A DNA stretch of 33,807 nt from a virus: positions 1-33,807 of IMG/VR virus record IMGVR_UViG_3300044819_000068; one strand, 5' to 3'. The position numbers were made by a program, and so were the translations under genes. This document shows positions 21,901 to 28,675 of this stretch, piece after piece. Within the stretch, counting starts at the first letter, position 1; every line of letters starts with the position of its first letter. The notes below the pieces were generated by a model that was given only the letters and a program-made list of their open reading frames with translations, had not been told where the DNA came from and did not search any database.

Positions 21901-22383
21901 ATGGAAACAATCGTTTACACCAACCAACAAGACCGCTCCTCGTGGCCTGCCGGCCCGTGGGACAACGAGCCCGAGGATAAAATCCAATGGCTCGACGAAG
22001 AAACAAAACTACCCTGTCTCGTCGTGCGCGGACTGAAGGGCGCATGGTGTGGATATGTTGGCGTTACCGCTGAACACCCCGATTTCGGCAAGAATTTGAA
22101 CGACGTAGACGTAGACGTTCACGGCGGGTTAGCCTTTGCCAGTTTCTGCCAACCCGGACCTGACGGAAAAGCCATTTGTCACATCGTTGAAAATGAGGAA
22201 AAAATCTATTGGTTTGGGTTTGATTGTTGTCATTACATGGACGATTGTCATTACATAGACGAAGTACCGGGACTGCGGCGGTATTTTGGGGCCAATGTCA
22301 CCTACAAAACCTACAAACCCCTCGCCTACGTCAAACAAGAAGTCACTAAGCTTGCCCGTCAACTGAAAGGAACCCTGAAATGA
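21901..22383 (+). CDS. Conserved phage protein with WCGYVGV and HGGL motifs
   Basis: A 160-residue protein starting at ATG 21901 with AAGGG ahead (a TTG start 15 bases earlier is less likely). It contains the motifs GAWCGYVGV, VHGGLAFA and WFGFDCCHYMDD, separated as in a widespread family of phage proteins of unknown function. Its many aromatic residues and conserved Cys and His (HYMDDCHYIDE) suggest a metal-binding or enzymatic fold. Its stop overlaps the next ATG. The family is familiar, the function is not. Confidence 0.75.
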   Translation: METIVYTNQQDRSSWPAGPWDNEPEDKIQWLDEETKLPCLVVRGLKGAWCGYVGVTAEHPDFGKNLNDVDVDVHGGLAFASFCQPGPDGKAICHIVENEEKIYWFGFDCCHYMDDCHYIDEVPGLRRYFGANVTYKTYKPLAYVKQEVTKLARQLKGTLK

Positions 22384-22568
22384 AACGCTTCATCATTCTC
22401 CACGGCGCGGAAACAAACGTGCCGTATTACATCCAAGTCTCCCAAATCTGTGGGTTTGGGACTGCCGAGGACTCCAACGCAAAGGCAACCATCGTCAAAT
22501 TCCCCGGCAACGATTTCTTCTGCGCGGAAAACGCCGAGCAGATCATGGCGCTCATCGAGGAGGACTAA
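22380..22568 (+). CDS. Small beta-rich protein
   Basis: A 62-residue protein with AAAGGA ahead. It has a strand-rich pattern (FIILHGAETNVPYYIQVSQICGFGT, ATIVKFPGNDFFCAEN) ending in a short helix (EQIMALIEED), similar to many one-domain phage and FlbD-like small proteins that share 'I.V....I..I.V.E......LI'. No function is assigned. Confidence 0.68.
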   Translation: MKRFIILHGAETNVPYYIQVSQICGFGTAEDSNAKATIVKFPGNDFFCAENAEQIMALIEED

Positions 22569-22569
22569 C

Positions 22570-22824
22570 ATGAGCAATCCTCGTTATGTTTTCGTCAACG
22601 GCGCTAGTCCGGGGTACACCTTCGCGGAAATAACTTCCGCCATTCGCGACCTTGACGCTCGGTTGCAAAAACTCGAACCTGAACCTCCCAAACAATCTAA
22701 AGGCGAAAGGCTTTATAACCTTTTCCGCTCGCACAATCCAAGCCCTGGCACATGGGACATACTAGGCCCCGTAACCAAAGCCGCTTGGGAAAAACTCGGG
22801 GAAAAGTATGACTTCGACCGCTGA
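22570..22824 (+). CDS. Hypothetical small protein
   Basis: An 84-residue protein starting at ATG 22570 with a strong AGGAGG. It contains a helix (EITSAIRDLDARLQKLEPE) and an aromatic C-terminal portion (GTWDILGPVTKAAWEKLGEKYD). Its last 17 bases overlap the nuclease gene. The overlap with the next gene, and its position just ahead, suggest it is coupled to the nuclease, but no partner relation is shown. Confidence 0.7.
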   Translation: MSNPRYVFVNGASPGYTFAEITSAIRDLDARLQKLEPEPPKQSKGERLYNLFRSHNPSPGTWDILGPVTKAAWEKLGEKYDFDR

Positions 22825-23770
22825 AACCATCCGCCCCGAATTCCCCCTAGTCTTCAACGACTCCCTCCGCACCGCCTTCGTCGGTTGTCCCCGAGCAGCC
22901 TATTGGGGCTTTTTCCTCCACTACAAATCCGTCCACCCGAACATCCATCTCCACGCGGGAAAATGCTGGGCCTCAGCCCTTGAGACGACCCGGATGGCTT
23001 ATTACGGAGATGGGAAGGACGAGATAACTGCTCAAGCCCTCGGTCTAGAACGGCTCATCTCCGATTTCGGCGATTTCCTCGTCCCCAACTACGGCTCCGG
23101 CGCGAACAAATCCCTCGACCGGTTGATCGAAGCGTTCGCCTACTATTTCCGCGCGTTTCCCCTCGCCACCGATCCGGTCCAGCCGATGCGGACCTCGGAT
23201 GGCAAACCGATGGTCGAATTCAATTTCGCTCTCCCCATCTCCGACGACCTGCGCCACCCGGAAACCGGTGAGCCAATTCTCTACGCTGGCCGGGCTGATA
23301 TGGTCGCCACCTTCGCCGGCTCCAAGAGCATCTATGACGATAAAACCACTTCCCAACTCGGCCCGCAATGGTCTAACCAATGGAACCGGCGCTCTCAGTT
23401 TTCGGCGTACGCATGGGCCGCGCGTGAGTACGGCATGCCGATCACACAAATCGTCGTTCGTGGGATTGCGATACTTAAAACTACGATTAACCATCAGCAG
23501 GCTCTCCCGGTCCGCACTGAGCACCATATTAACGAGTGGCATTTTCAAGTCAAACGGGATATCCAGCGCGCGATCGATTGCTGGAAAGAAGGTTACTTTG
23601 ACGTTAATCTCTCGGACGAGTGTTCCTCCTACGGCGGGTGTATGTTCCAACAACCCTGCATGTCGGCTCGTTCGGAGGAATGGTTAACCGGGCCGCAGTT
23701 TGAACGCAGGGTTTGGGACCCGATCGCCCGAACAGAGACGAAGATCATCCCCATCTCAGAGGAAAAATGA
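22808..23770 (+). CDS. PD-(D/E)XK nuclease with iron-sulfur-type cysteines, Cas4/RecB-like
   Basis: A 320-residue protein of the RecB/Cas4 nuclease group. Motif II is GRAD (D164) and motif III YDDKT (D177, K179). The supporting Q...Y motif (QFSAYAW, Q197, Y201) and an early HAGKCWASALE segment also fit. The four cysteines C27, C272, C278 and C284 (CSSYGGCMFQQPC) match the 4Fe-4S arrangement with one Cys in the N-terminal and three in the C-terminal part seen in Cas4, AddB and Dna2. It probably resects double-stranded DNA ends for the annealing or recombination system encoded downstream. Confidence 0.82.
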   Translation: MTSTAETIRPEFPLVFNDSLRTAFVGCPRAAYWGFFLHYKSVHPNIHLHAGKCWASALETTRMAYYGDGKDEITAQALGLERLISDFGDFLVPNYGSGANKSLDRLIEAFAYYFRAFPLATDPVQPMRTSDGKPMVEFNFALPISDDLRHPETGEPILYAGRADMVATFAGSKSIYDDKTTSQLGPQWSNQWNRRSQFSAYAWAAREYGMPITQIVVRGIAILKTTINHQQALPVRTEHHINEWHFQVKRDIQRAIDCWKEGYFDVNLSDECSSYGGCMFQQPCMSARSEEWLTGPQFERRVWDPIARTETKIIPISEEK

Positions 23771-23952
23771 ACCCCCTATTCCTCTGGTGCAAACGCTGCT
23801 TCGGCCTAAAAACCGTCTCCCAACGCATGAAAGAAGAACTCGCCTACGCGGAGCTAGAGGAATACTCCATCCTCGCCCGCCTCATGTCCGACCAATCCCG
23901 ATTGCGGCTAATCAAACGTCGCATCACCTTCCTCAAAGGCAAACTCAAATGA
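23767..23952 (+). CDS. Hypothetical basic small protein
   Basis: A 61-residue protein starting in the ATGA overlap with the nuclease gene. It is hydrophobic at its N-terminus (NPLFLWCKRCFGL, with CKRC) and strongly helical/basic afterwards. The CxxC could bind metal or be incidental. Its immediate coupling to the nuclease is the main clue to a possible function. Confidence 0.6.
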   Translation: MNPLFLWCKRCFGLKTVSQRMKEELAYAELEEYSILARLMSDQSRLRLIKRRITFLKGKLK

Positions 23953-23971
23953 AAACATTCTTGGGGCTCTC

Positions 23972-24295
23972 ATGCGCGAACTTTCTCCACGGGAATTACT
24001 CCTCCAGAATCTCCTCGCGCAGTCAGCGACTTTGTTGTATCGAGTTTCCCGAACCCTCCACCCGACTTATAACGAGTCGTTGATAATCGAATGCGAGGAA
24101 TGGTTCACCGAGGCGAAGGGCGCAATCGCGGAGTGTCTGGAAGAGGACGCTCGGGCGGAGAAAATAACCCCAGCGCGGACGCTTCCGGTGGAGCTTGGCT
24201 GGCGCGGCGCTCCGGCGCAGCAAAGGAACGCGCCGATTATCACCCTCGCTGATGAGCCTGAACCTAAGAATCCTCTTAAATACTTCCTAGGATAA
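23972..24295 (+). CDS. Hypothetical helical protein
   Basis: A 107-residue protein with GGGG about 8 bases before the ATG. It has two helices (LSPRELLLQNLLAQSATLLYRVSRTL, then IIECEEWFTEAKGAIAECLEED) and a Pro-rich C-terminal end (PKNPLKYFLG). A competing 44-residue frame from 23949 is less protein-like and is rejected. No family is recognised. Confidence 0.65.
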   Translation: MRELSPRELLLQNLLAQSATLLYRVSRTLHPTYNESLIIECEEWFTEAKGAIAECLEEDARAEKITPARTLPVELGWRGAPAQQRNAPIITLADEPEPKNPLKYFLG

Positions 24296-24298
24296 CCT

Positions 24299-24562
24299 AT
24301 GACACAATTCGTCGTCTCCATCGATCTTGTTGATTTCAACCCAAACGAGAAATACTCCCGTGAAAACCAATACACCCAACGCTTCGACAGACTCAACGTC
24401 GGAGACGTGATTATCTTCCTCAACGAAATGGCGGAAAGGTTAGAAAATGGAAACAAACCTGATAGAGTCTTTATGCCCAATAATCAAATCCTCGGTGAAC
24501 CGCCGCAGGTTTCTCCAGGATTCGTTGTGCTTAATTCTTCCGACCCCCAAAAAACTCCTTAA
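24299..24562 (+). CDS. Hypothetical small protein
   Basis: An 87-residue protein with TAGGA ahead. It has a beta-rich start (FVVSIDLVDFNPNEKY) and a mid-region helix (VGDVIIFLNEMAERL). No known motif is seen. Codon use resembles its neighbours. Confidence 0.66.
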   Translation: MTQFVVSIDLVDFNPNEKYSRENQYTQRFDRLNVGDVIIFLNEMAERLENGNKPDRVFMPNNQILGEPPQVSPGFVVLNSSDPQKTP

Positions 24563-24574
24563 GCGAGGGATCAA

Positions 24575-24793
24575 ATGCCGCGCTCTGCCAAGCAAGAAGC
24601 TCAATGGAAACGGTTCTCTGTCCGAGGAAGGGTCGTTGGTTTCTATGGATGGCTAAGTATGCTTCAAAACGAAGTCAACGCTTCCGATGAAATCAAAGAA
24701 AACACAAAAACTCTTCTAAATAATGCCTGCGGCAGTCTCCGTGCTGGGCTTGAACTAGCAGAGCTTGACTTAAACCTCAAAAGGAAAATATGA
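24575..24793 (+). CDS. Hypothetical small basic protein
   Basis: A 72-residue protein with GAGGG ahead. It starts with a basic segment (RSAKQEAQWKRFSVRGR), then a helix-rich acidic part (NEVNASDEIKENTKTLLNNACG). Its stop overlaps the next ATG, so it is coupled to the RecA-fold ATPase. Function is not recognised. Confidence 0.66.
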   Translation: MPRSAKQEAQWKRFSVRGRVVGFYGWLSMLQNEVNASDEIKENTKTLLNNACGSLRAGLELAELDLNLKRKI

Positions 24794-25659
24794 CAACCGA
24801 ACCGAATCCCGTCCTCATCAATCCACAATACCCCGGTTTCAACGTCCTTTTAATGGGCCCATCCGGCACCGGAAAAACCTACGCCCTCAAATCACTCGCT
24901 GCAACCGGCTTGGAAACCTTCTGCCTATTCCTCGAACCCGGCCTTGAAACCCTAATCGGCTCCTATTCCGACAACGGCGAGAAAATCCCCGACAATCTCC
25001 ACTGGCATTACATCCAACCAAAAAGCCAAGGCTTCGACCAGCTCAAGAAAACCTCGTCCGATATCGGCACCTACGACCTCGCCGGATTGACCAAGATGAA
25101 AGACATGAAACGGTCTTTGAACAACCAAATGACCGACATGTACACCGTCCTCTCCGATTTCCCCGACCAGAAAACCGGCAAGAAATTCGGCCCGGTCGAT
25201 TCATGGTCGAACGGTTGTGTCCTCGCGGTGGATTCACTCAGCGCGTTAATCCGCATGGCGTTTGACATGCAAGTCGGGACAAAGCCCGTGCGGGATATGT
25301 CTGATTGGGGTATTGTCCAACAAGTCCTAATGTCTTTCCTCCACAAGATTACCTCCGGCTGCATCTGCAACTTCGTCTTAATCGCTCACGTCGAGCGGGA
25401 AACGGATATGGTACTCGGTGGGAACAAAATCACGGTTTCCGTCCCCGGCAAAGCAATCGCAGCGACGTTCCTCCAACCTTTCAGCGATGTTATCCTCGCA
25501 GGAAGATCGGGCGCGGAGTGGTCGTGGGACACGGCTTCCAGCCAAGCGGACGTTAAAACTCGAAACCTTCCAATCCAGTCTAAGCTCCCCGCTGACTTTG
25601 GAGCCATTTATGAAAAGTGGAAATCCCGAGCCATCTTGGCATCCGCTGGTCAGTATTGA
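24790..25659 (+). CDS. RecA-fold ATPase, Sak4-like annealing/recombination protein
   Basis: A 289-residue protein with a P-loop GPSGTGKT (23-30), preceded by a strand, and a Walker B-like CVLAVDSL (D148). Its N-terminal core has the order of the phage RecA-like ATPases of the Sak4/AAA_24 type. It has no obvious helicase loop. In phages these proteins anneal or pair single strands and often cooperate with a nuclease and a single-strand binding protein. Here a Cas4-like nuclease lies upstream and a possible SSB downstream. A DNA-packaging or repair ATPase is a weaker alternative. Confidence 0.78.
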   Translation: MTTEPNPVLINPQYPGFNVLLMGPSGTGKTYALKSLAATGLETFCLFLEPGLETLIGSYSDNGEKIPDNLHWHYIQPKSQGFDQLKKTSSDIGTYDLAGLTKMKDMKRSLNNQMTDMYTVLSDFPDQKTGKKFGPVDSWSNGCVLAVDSLSALIRMAFDMQVGTKPVRDMSDWGIVQQVLMSFLHKITSGCICNFVLIAHVERETDMVLGGNKITVSVPGKAIAATFLQPFSDVILAGRSGAEWSWDTASSQADVKTRNLPIQSKLPADFGAIYEKWKSRAILASAGQY

Positions 25660-26224
25660 CTACGCCCAAATCGAGCACAGACTTCTAGCCATGGCTTCCA
25701 ATCGGCAAATGGACCCGGATTATTATAAGCAAAAAATCCAAAGTCTCCCCGATCCATTTTCCCTCCCGATTGAAATTTTGGGACAGATGATTCTATATGC
25801 TGAGGCGTATATGCTCCCCATCCCAGATTCAGTCCGTATTGCCTTTAACCAAAAAGCGCAAGTTCAAAGACGCTTCGATCCTCCCCAATTCCTCCCCCAA
25901 GCTCCCGTCGTCACGCCCAAAGACCACGTAAAACAAACCATCGCTCCACTCCCCGAGGATATTCTCGTCCAATTCATCGGTGGCCCAGCGAACGCCGAGC
26001 AGAAATACTACCAACGAAAAAATCTCCAACTCAAAGACGGGGATTTGTTAGCTTATGTAGTAAAAACCGACCTCCCTCCCATCCAACTCGACGAGAACAA
26101 TAACATCCAATTCAAAGTCACTGAAACCGAGCCGGTTTGGTACAAACTCACCCACGTCCCGCTCGACCAAACCCCATTCTCAAACGCTGAAATCGTCATC
26201 GCTATATTCCAAGAAAAGGTTTAG
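25610..26224 (+). CDS. Uncharacterised protein carrying a Pol I motif A-like segment
   Basis: A 204-residue protein starting at ATG 25610 with GGAG ahead, overlapping the RecA-like gene by 50 bases in another frame. Residues about 15-30 (SIDYAQIEHRLLAMAS) match the classical family A polymerase motif A (D-Y-S-Q-I-E-L-R-x-x-A). No motif B, motif C or exonuclease follows. The rest (Pro-rich linker, then a possible small domain with 'KDGDLLAYVVKTDLPPIQL') is unfamiliar. It may be a clamp- or polymerase-interacting protein, or contain a motif borrowed from a polymerase. It ends just before a promoter. Confidence 0.7.
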   Translation: MKSGNPEPSWHPLVSIDYAQIEHRLLAMASNRQMDPDYYKQKIQSLPDPFSLPIEILGQMILYAEAYMLPIPDSVRIAFNQKAQVQRRFDPPQFLPQAPVVTPKDHVKQTIAPLPEDILVQFIGGPANAEQKYYQRKNLQLKDGDLLAYVVKTDLPPIQLDENNNIQFKVTETEPVWYKLTHVPLDQTPFSNAEIVIAIFQEKV

Positions 26225-26225
26225 C

Positions 26226-26254
26226 TTGACTTTCCCCTTCAACTCTGCTATCCT
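26226..26254 (+). promoter_or_regulatory. Sigma70-like promoter
   Basis: TTGACT, 17-bp spacer, TATCCT, with TGC just ahead of the -10 (extended). It is the clearest promoter seen in the window. It drives the gene at 26341 with a leader of about 85 bases holding a hairpin. Confidence 0.7.
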
Positions 26255-26268
26255 CTCATTCTCAGTTT

Positions 26269-26291
26269 CAAACCGCAAGGCGGACGGTTTG
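26269..26291 (+). other. Leader hairpin downstream of the promoter
   Basis: CAAACCG (26269-26275) pairs with CGGTTTG (26285-26291), 9-base loop. It lies in the 5' leader right after the promoter. It could stabilise the RNA or be an operator for a repressor. Confidence 0.5.
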
Positions 26292-26340
26292 TCAGTTTCT
26301 TCCTCATCCGCCAAAACCCCTCCACTCAAGGAAACTTAAA

Positions 26341-26811
26341 ATGGGCAACCGCCTTTTCGACCCGGTAGACCTGATGAATTCCAACCTCGAAGCGAACGCT
26401 ACCAAGCGCACGCCTCTCCCGGTTGGCGAAGTGAACGCGCAAATCACAAAAATCGAAATCACCGATGGCGTCTCCGGCCCGGCCAGTAAAAAGCCCGGCA
26501 CTCCGTGGGCGCGGCTGGATTGCACCCTCGAAATCACCGACCCGGAATATCTTCGCGGGGTCGGTGACGGGACGAGGGAAAAAGCCATCACCTTCCTCGG
26601 CATCATGCTCGACATGCAAGACGGGAAAATCGCATCCGGCGAAGACCGGAATGTCAGGCTGGGCAAACTCCGCGAAGCGTGCGGGGTAAACGGCCAACCC
26701 CTCGGCGCGTTGAACGGTCAGGTTTTGCGGATTGCTATCTCGCACAAACCGAACCCGAATCAACCGGACGAGACGATTAGTGAGGTTACTAACTATATGA
26801 AAGCGGTTTAA
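26341..26811 (+). CDS. Possible single-stranded DNA-binding (OB-fold) protein
   Basis: A 156-residue protein with AAGGA ahead. The strand-rich middle (EVNAQITKIEITDGVSG, WARLDCTLEITDPEY, EKAITFLGIMLDMQDG) and disordered C-terminal end fit an OB-fold SSB-like protein. Its own promoter and position after a Cas4-like nuclease and Sak4-like ATPase support a replication or recombination role. The typical acidic SSB tail is absent, so the call rests on strand pattern and context. Confidence 0.55.
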   Translation: MGNRLFDPVDLMNSNLEANATKRTPLPVGEVNAQITKIEITDGVSGPASKKPGTPWARLDCTLEITDPEYLRGVGDGTREKAITFLGIMLDMQDGKIASGEDRNVRLGKLREACGVNGQPLGALNGQVLRIAISHKPNPNQPDETISEVTNYMKAV

Positions 26812-26812
26812 T

Positions 26813-27016
26813 ATGAACAATAGTGCAAACATCGCTTGTCAAGCAAGCATTGGCGATGAAGTCTATAGGTCTCATAGCGTCCGTGACCGTCTCGACAAGC
26901 GAATTGCCGGATTGCGGCAAGCTCTCGAAAGAGCATGCAACGCTAAAGCCCGCGCCGAAGCGTTGCAGATGCTGGACTACCCTGTTCGAGACCTCGAACA
27001 GATTCTTTGGGAATAA
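26813..27016 (+). CDS. Hypothetical small protein
   Basis: A 67-residue protein one base after the previous stop with no strong ribosome site (probably coupled). It is helical (VRDRLDKRIAGLRQALERACNAKARAEALQML), a coiled-coil-like protein. No family is recognised. Confidence 0.6.
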   Translation: MNNSANIACQASIGDEVYRSHSVRDRLDKRIAGLRQALERACNAKARAEALQMLDYPVRDLEQILWE

Positions 27017-27055
27017 AGATTCCCTCATCAGTGTTCTACCCCAACCGGAGGGAAA

Positions 27056-27412
27056 ATGATCCTAACCGAAACCCTCCTTTTTCTCATCCTTCTTGTTCTT
27101 ATTTACATCGGAGTTGAAATGACTGCTCAATACGCTCAAATCTCGACCCTTCTCGCTGGCGTGGAAAAGGCCAACGCGCAGCTTGTTACCATCGCTGCGG
27201 TGCTGGCGGCGAATGCTGCGGCTGGAACCGGCCTGACGGCGGCGGAAACGCAAGACCTTTCCGACCGTCTCACGGCACTGGCAAACGCTGATCTGGCGGC
27301 TGTGACGGTTGACGGGGGTCCTTCGCTGGTTCCGCCTTCGAGCCCGAGCCCTGCTCCGGCTCCGGCTCCCGCTCCAAACCCCGCTGACCCGCAAGACGGT
27401 CAACCCGCTTAA
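27056..27412 (+). CDS. Membrane-anchored or soluble coiled-coil protein with two starts
   Basis: A 118-residue protein. The long start (ATG 27056) follows GGAGGG and gives an N-terminal transmembrane helix (LLFLILLVLIYIGVE). A second in-frame ATG at 27119 follows its own GGAG and would give a soluble 97-residue protein (MTAQYAQISTLLAGVEKANAQ). The rest is Ala-rich helix and then a repetitive Pro/Ala/Ser tail (PAPAPAPAPNP). The tail coding sequence is partly repeated downstream at 27464. Membrane and soluble products from one gene may both exist. Confidence 0.68.
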   Translation: MILTETLLFLILLVLIYIGVEMTAQYAQISTLLAGVEKANAQLVTIAAVLAANAAAGTGLTAAETQDLSDRLTALANADLAAVTVDGGPSLVPPSSPSPAPAPAPAPNPADPQDGQPA

Positions 27413-27463
27413 CCGAACCCCGGAAGGTGTCCCCAAATTGGGGGATGGTTGTTCTCCCGTTGG

Positions 27464-27487
27464 CGGGGGTACTTCGCTGGTTCCTCC
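27464..27487 (+). repeat. Direct repeat of the 3' end of the preceding gene
   Basis: GGGGGTACTTCGCTGGTTCC matches GGGGGTCCTTCGCTGGTTCC at 27314 within the preceding gene's Pro-rich tail, with few changes. The second copy is outside the frame of that gene and seems to be a duplicated, decayed tail. Confidence 0.6.
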
Positions 27488-27567
27488 CTCCGCCGACCAC
27501 CTTTCACGGGCGACCTAGCCTCGAAGAACTTCACTAGATAATAGGACGGTTGCTTTAAACCTCTCTG

Positions 27568-27590
27568 CCCGGTGAAAAGCCGGGTTTTTT
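27568..27590 (+). terminator. Rho-independent terminator
   Basis: CCCGG / CCGGG stem (27568-27572, 27580-27584) with a 7-base loop and TTTTTT (27585-27590). It ends the preceding unit about 10 bases before the MazG-like gene's longest start. Confidence 0.68.
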
Positions 27591-27599
27591 ATAACCAAA

Positions 27600-28211
27600 A
27601 TGGCTTGTCAGACACATCCTACAGAGCGCGGTCGATACTACGATGGAACTTCGTGGGTCTGTTTGGCTTGTTGGGAAAAAGGGGAAAAAATGAACTACAT
27701 CGATTTCGTCACCAGCCGCATCAAATGGCTGGAAAATCCAACCCTCGATATCGTCCACGCAGCGATGGGCCTTCTCGGCGAGGCGGTCGAGCATTGGGAA
27801 GCGCAGGACGCTTCCCATCAAAAAGAAGAACTCAGCGATATCGAGTTTTATCTCGAACACGCGATTCAAGCTCTTGTTAAAGCCGAGCGCCCGATCCAAG
27901 ACGCGCTCTCCCGAGAAGCCTTCAAGCTCCTCCACTCCGACCCGTGCGGCTCGATCCTCCACTGGTGCGCCGAGTTTCACGACCGCGCGAAAAAACTCTT
28001 CATCTACAACAAGCAAGATGTGAACTTTGCCGAGTGCGTCACCGCGATAAAACTCTGCCTCCATATCCTCGCGGTCGAGCACAACTGCCTCCGAGAAGAC
28101 CTTCAAGCCCAGAATCAGGCGAAGCTGGAGAAACGTTTTCCCACAGGTTATTCCGATGCGGCCGCTCAGGCGCGGGCGGATAAACAAGGAGTTCAAGATG
28201 ACCGTGCATAG
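27600..28211 (+). CDS. MazG-like nucleoside triphosphate pyrophosphohydrolase
   Basis: A 203-residue protein with the MazG-type motif: LLGEAVEHWE (E61, E64) then EELSDIEFYL (E77, D80), the four acidic residues that bind the metals. Phage MazG enzymes cleave (d)NTPs or ppGpp-like compounds. Start choice: ATG 27600 adds a 30-residue extension with a possible zinc site (C3, H6, C21, C24) but no ribosome site and lies right after a terminator. ATG 27690 has AAGGGGAAA ahead and begins with NYIDFVT. The shorter form is likely at least major. Confidence 0.78.
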   Translation: MACQTHPTERGRYYDGTSWVCLACWEKGEKMNYIDFVTSRIKWLENPTLDIVHAAMGLLGEAVEHWEAQDASHQKEELSDIEFYLEHAIQALVKAERPIQDALSREAFKLLHSDPCGSILHWCAEFHDRAKKLFIYNKQDVNFAECVTAIKLCLHILAVEHNCLREDLQAQNQAKLEKRFPTGYSDAAAQARADKQGVQDDRA

Positions 28212-28449
28212 TAGTCTCAGTATTGAGGTCTGTGATAGCCCCCGAGACGCTATCGAAAAAGGCTATAACTACGCCTCCAACAAATCCGCAGAGCCTATCT
28301 CTGTAGAAAAAGTTATCGTCGTCCGAAAAGGCACTCAATCCGGCCGGTCAACAGTGGATTTTCTTCTCAAAACTGAAGACGGGAAACAGTATGTTTTCAT
28401 GGTGACGAGCGCATTGCTCGAATCTATTCCATCTTTTTGGGATATTTAA
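28198..28449 (+). CDS. Hypothetical small protein
   Basis: An 83-residue protein starting at ATG 28198, AAGGAG ahead, overlapping the MazG-like stop by 14 bases. It has a strand-rich pattern (SLSIEVCDSPRDAIEKGYNYA, SVEKVIVVRKGT, STVDFLLKTEDGKQYVFMVTS) with a KTEDGK beta-turn. No family is recognised. Confidence 0.68.
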   Translation: MTVHSSLSIEVCDSPRDAIEKGYNYASNKSAEPISVEKVIVVRKGTQSGRSTVDFLLKTEDGKQYVFMVTSALLESIPSFWDI

Positions 28450-28450
28450 T

Positions 28451-28675
28451 ATGACCGAGCCTAGTATCACCCTCGTTACCCCGGGAAAATTCGACCCGGA
28501 CGGAATGCTTCTGAATAACCAATTCGCCGTAACCATCATCGCAATCCTCGTCATGCGCTTCGGGCCGCAAATATTCGAGCAAAGAGATTTCGACATGATC
28601 GCAAAACAACGCCTGACTGAGGGTTTCGACGACGCTGGTTTTAAGCTCTCAATCACAACCCCGCAAAATGCATGA
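28451..28675 (+). CDS. Hypothetical small protein, polymerase-adjacent
   Basis: A 74-residue protein with GGGATA ahead. It contains a helical hydrophobic patch (AVTIIAILVMRFGPQIF) and a helix (DFDMIAKQRLTEGFDDAGF). Its stop overlaps the next gene by 8 bases, so it is coupled to the exonuclease gene. Function unknown. Confidence 0.65.
   Translation: MTEPSITLVTPGKFDPDGMLLNNQFAVTIIAILVMRFGPQIFEQRDFDMIAKQRLTEGFDDAGFKLSITTPQNA

Noticed and set aside
23949-24083. 44-residue frame starting in an ATGA overlap after the small basic gene
   Set aside because: Its composition is poor and the 107-residue frame overlapping it has a better ribosome site and a helical protein pattern.
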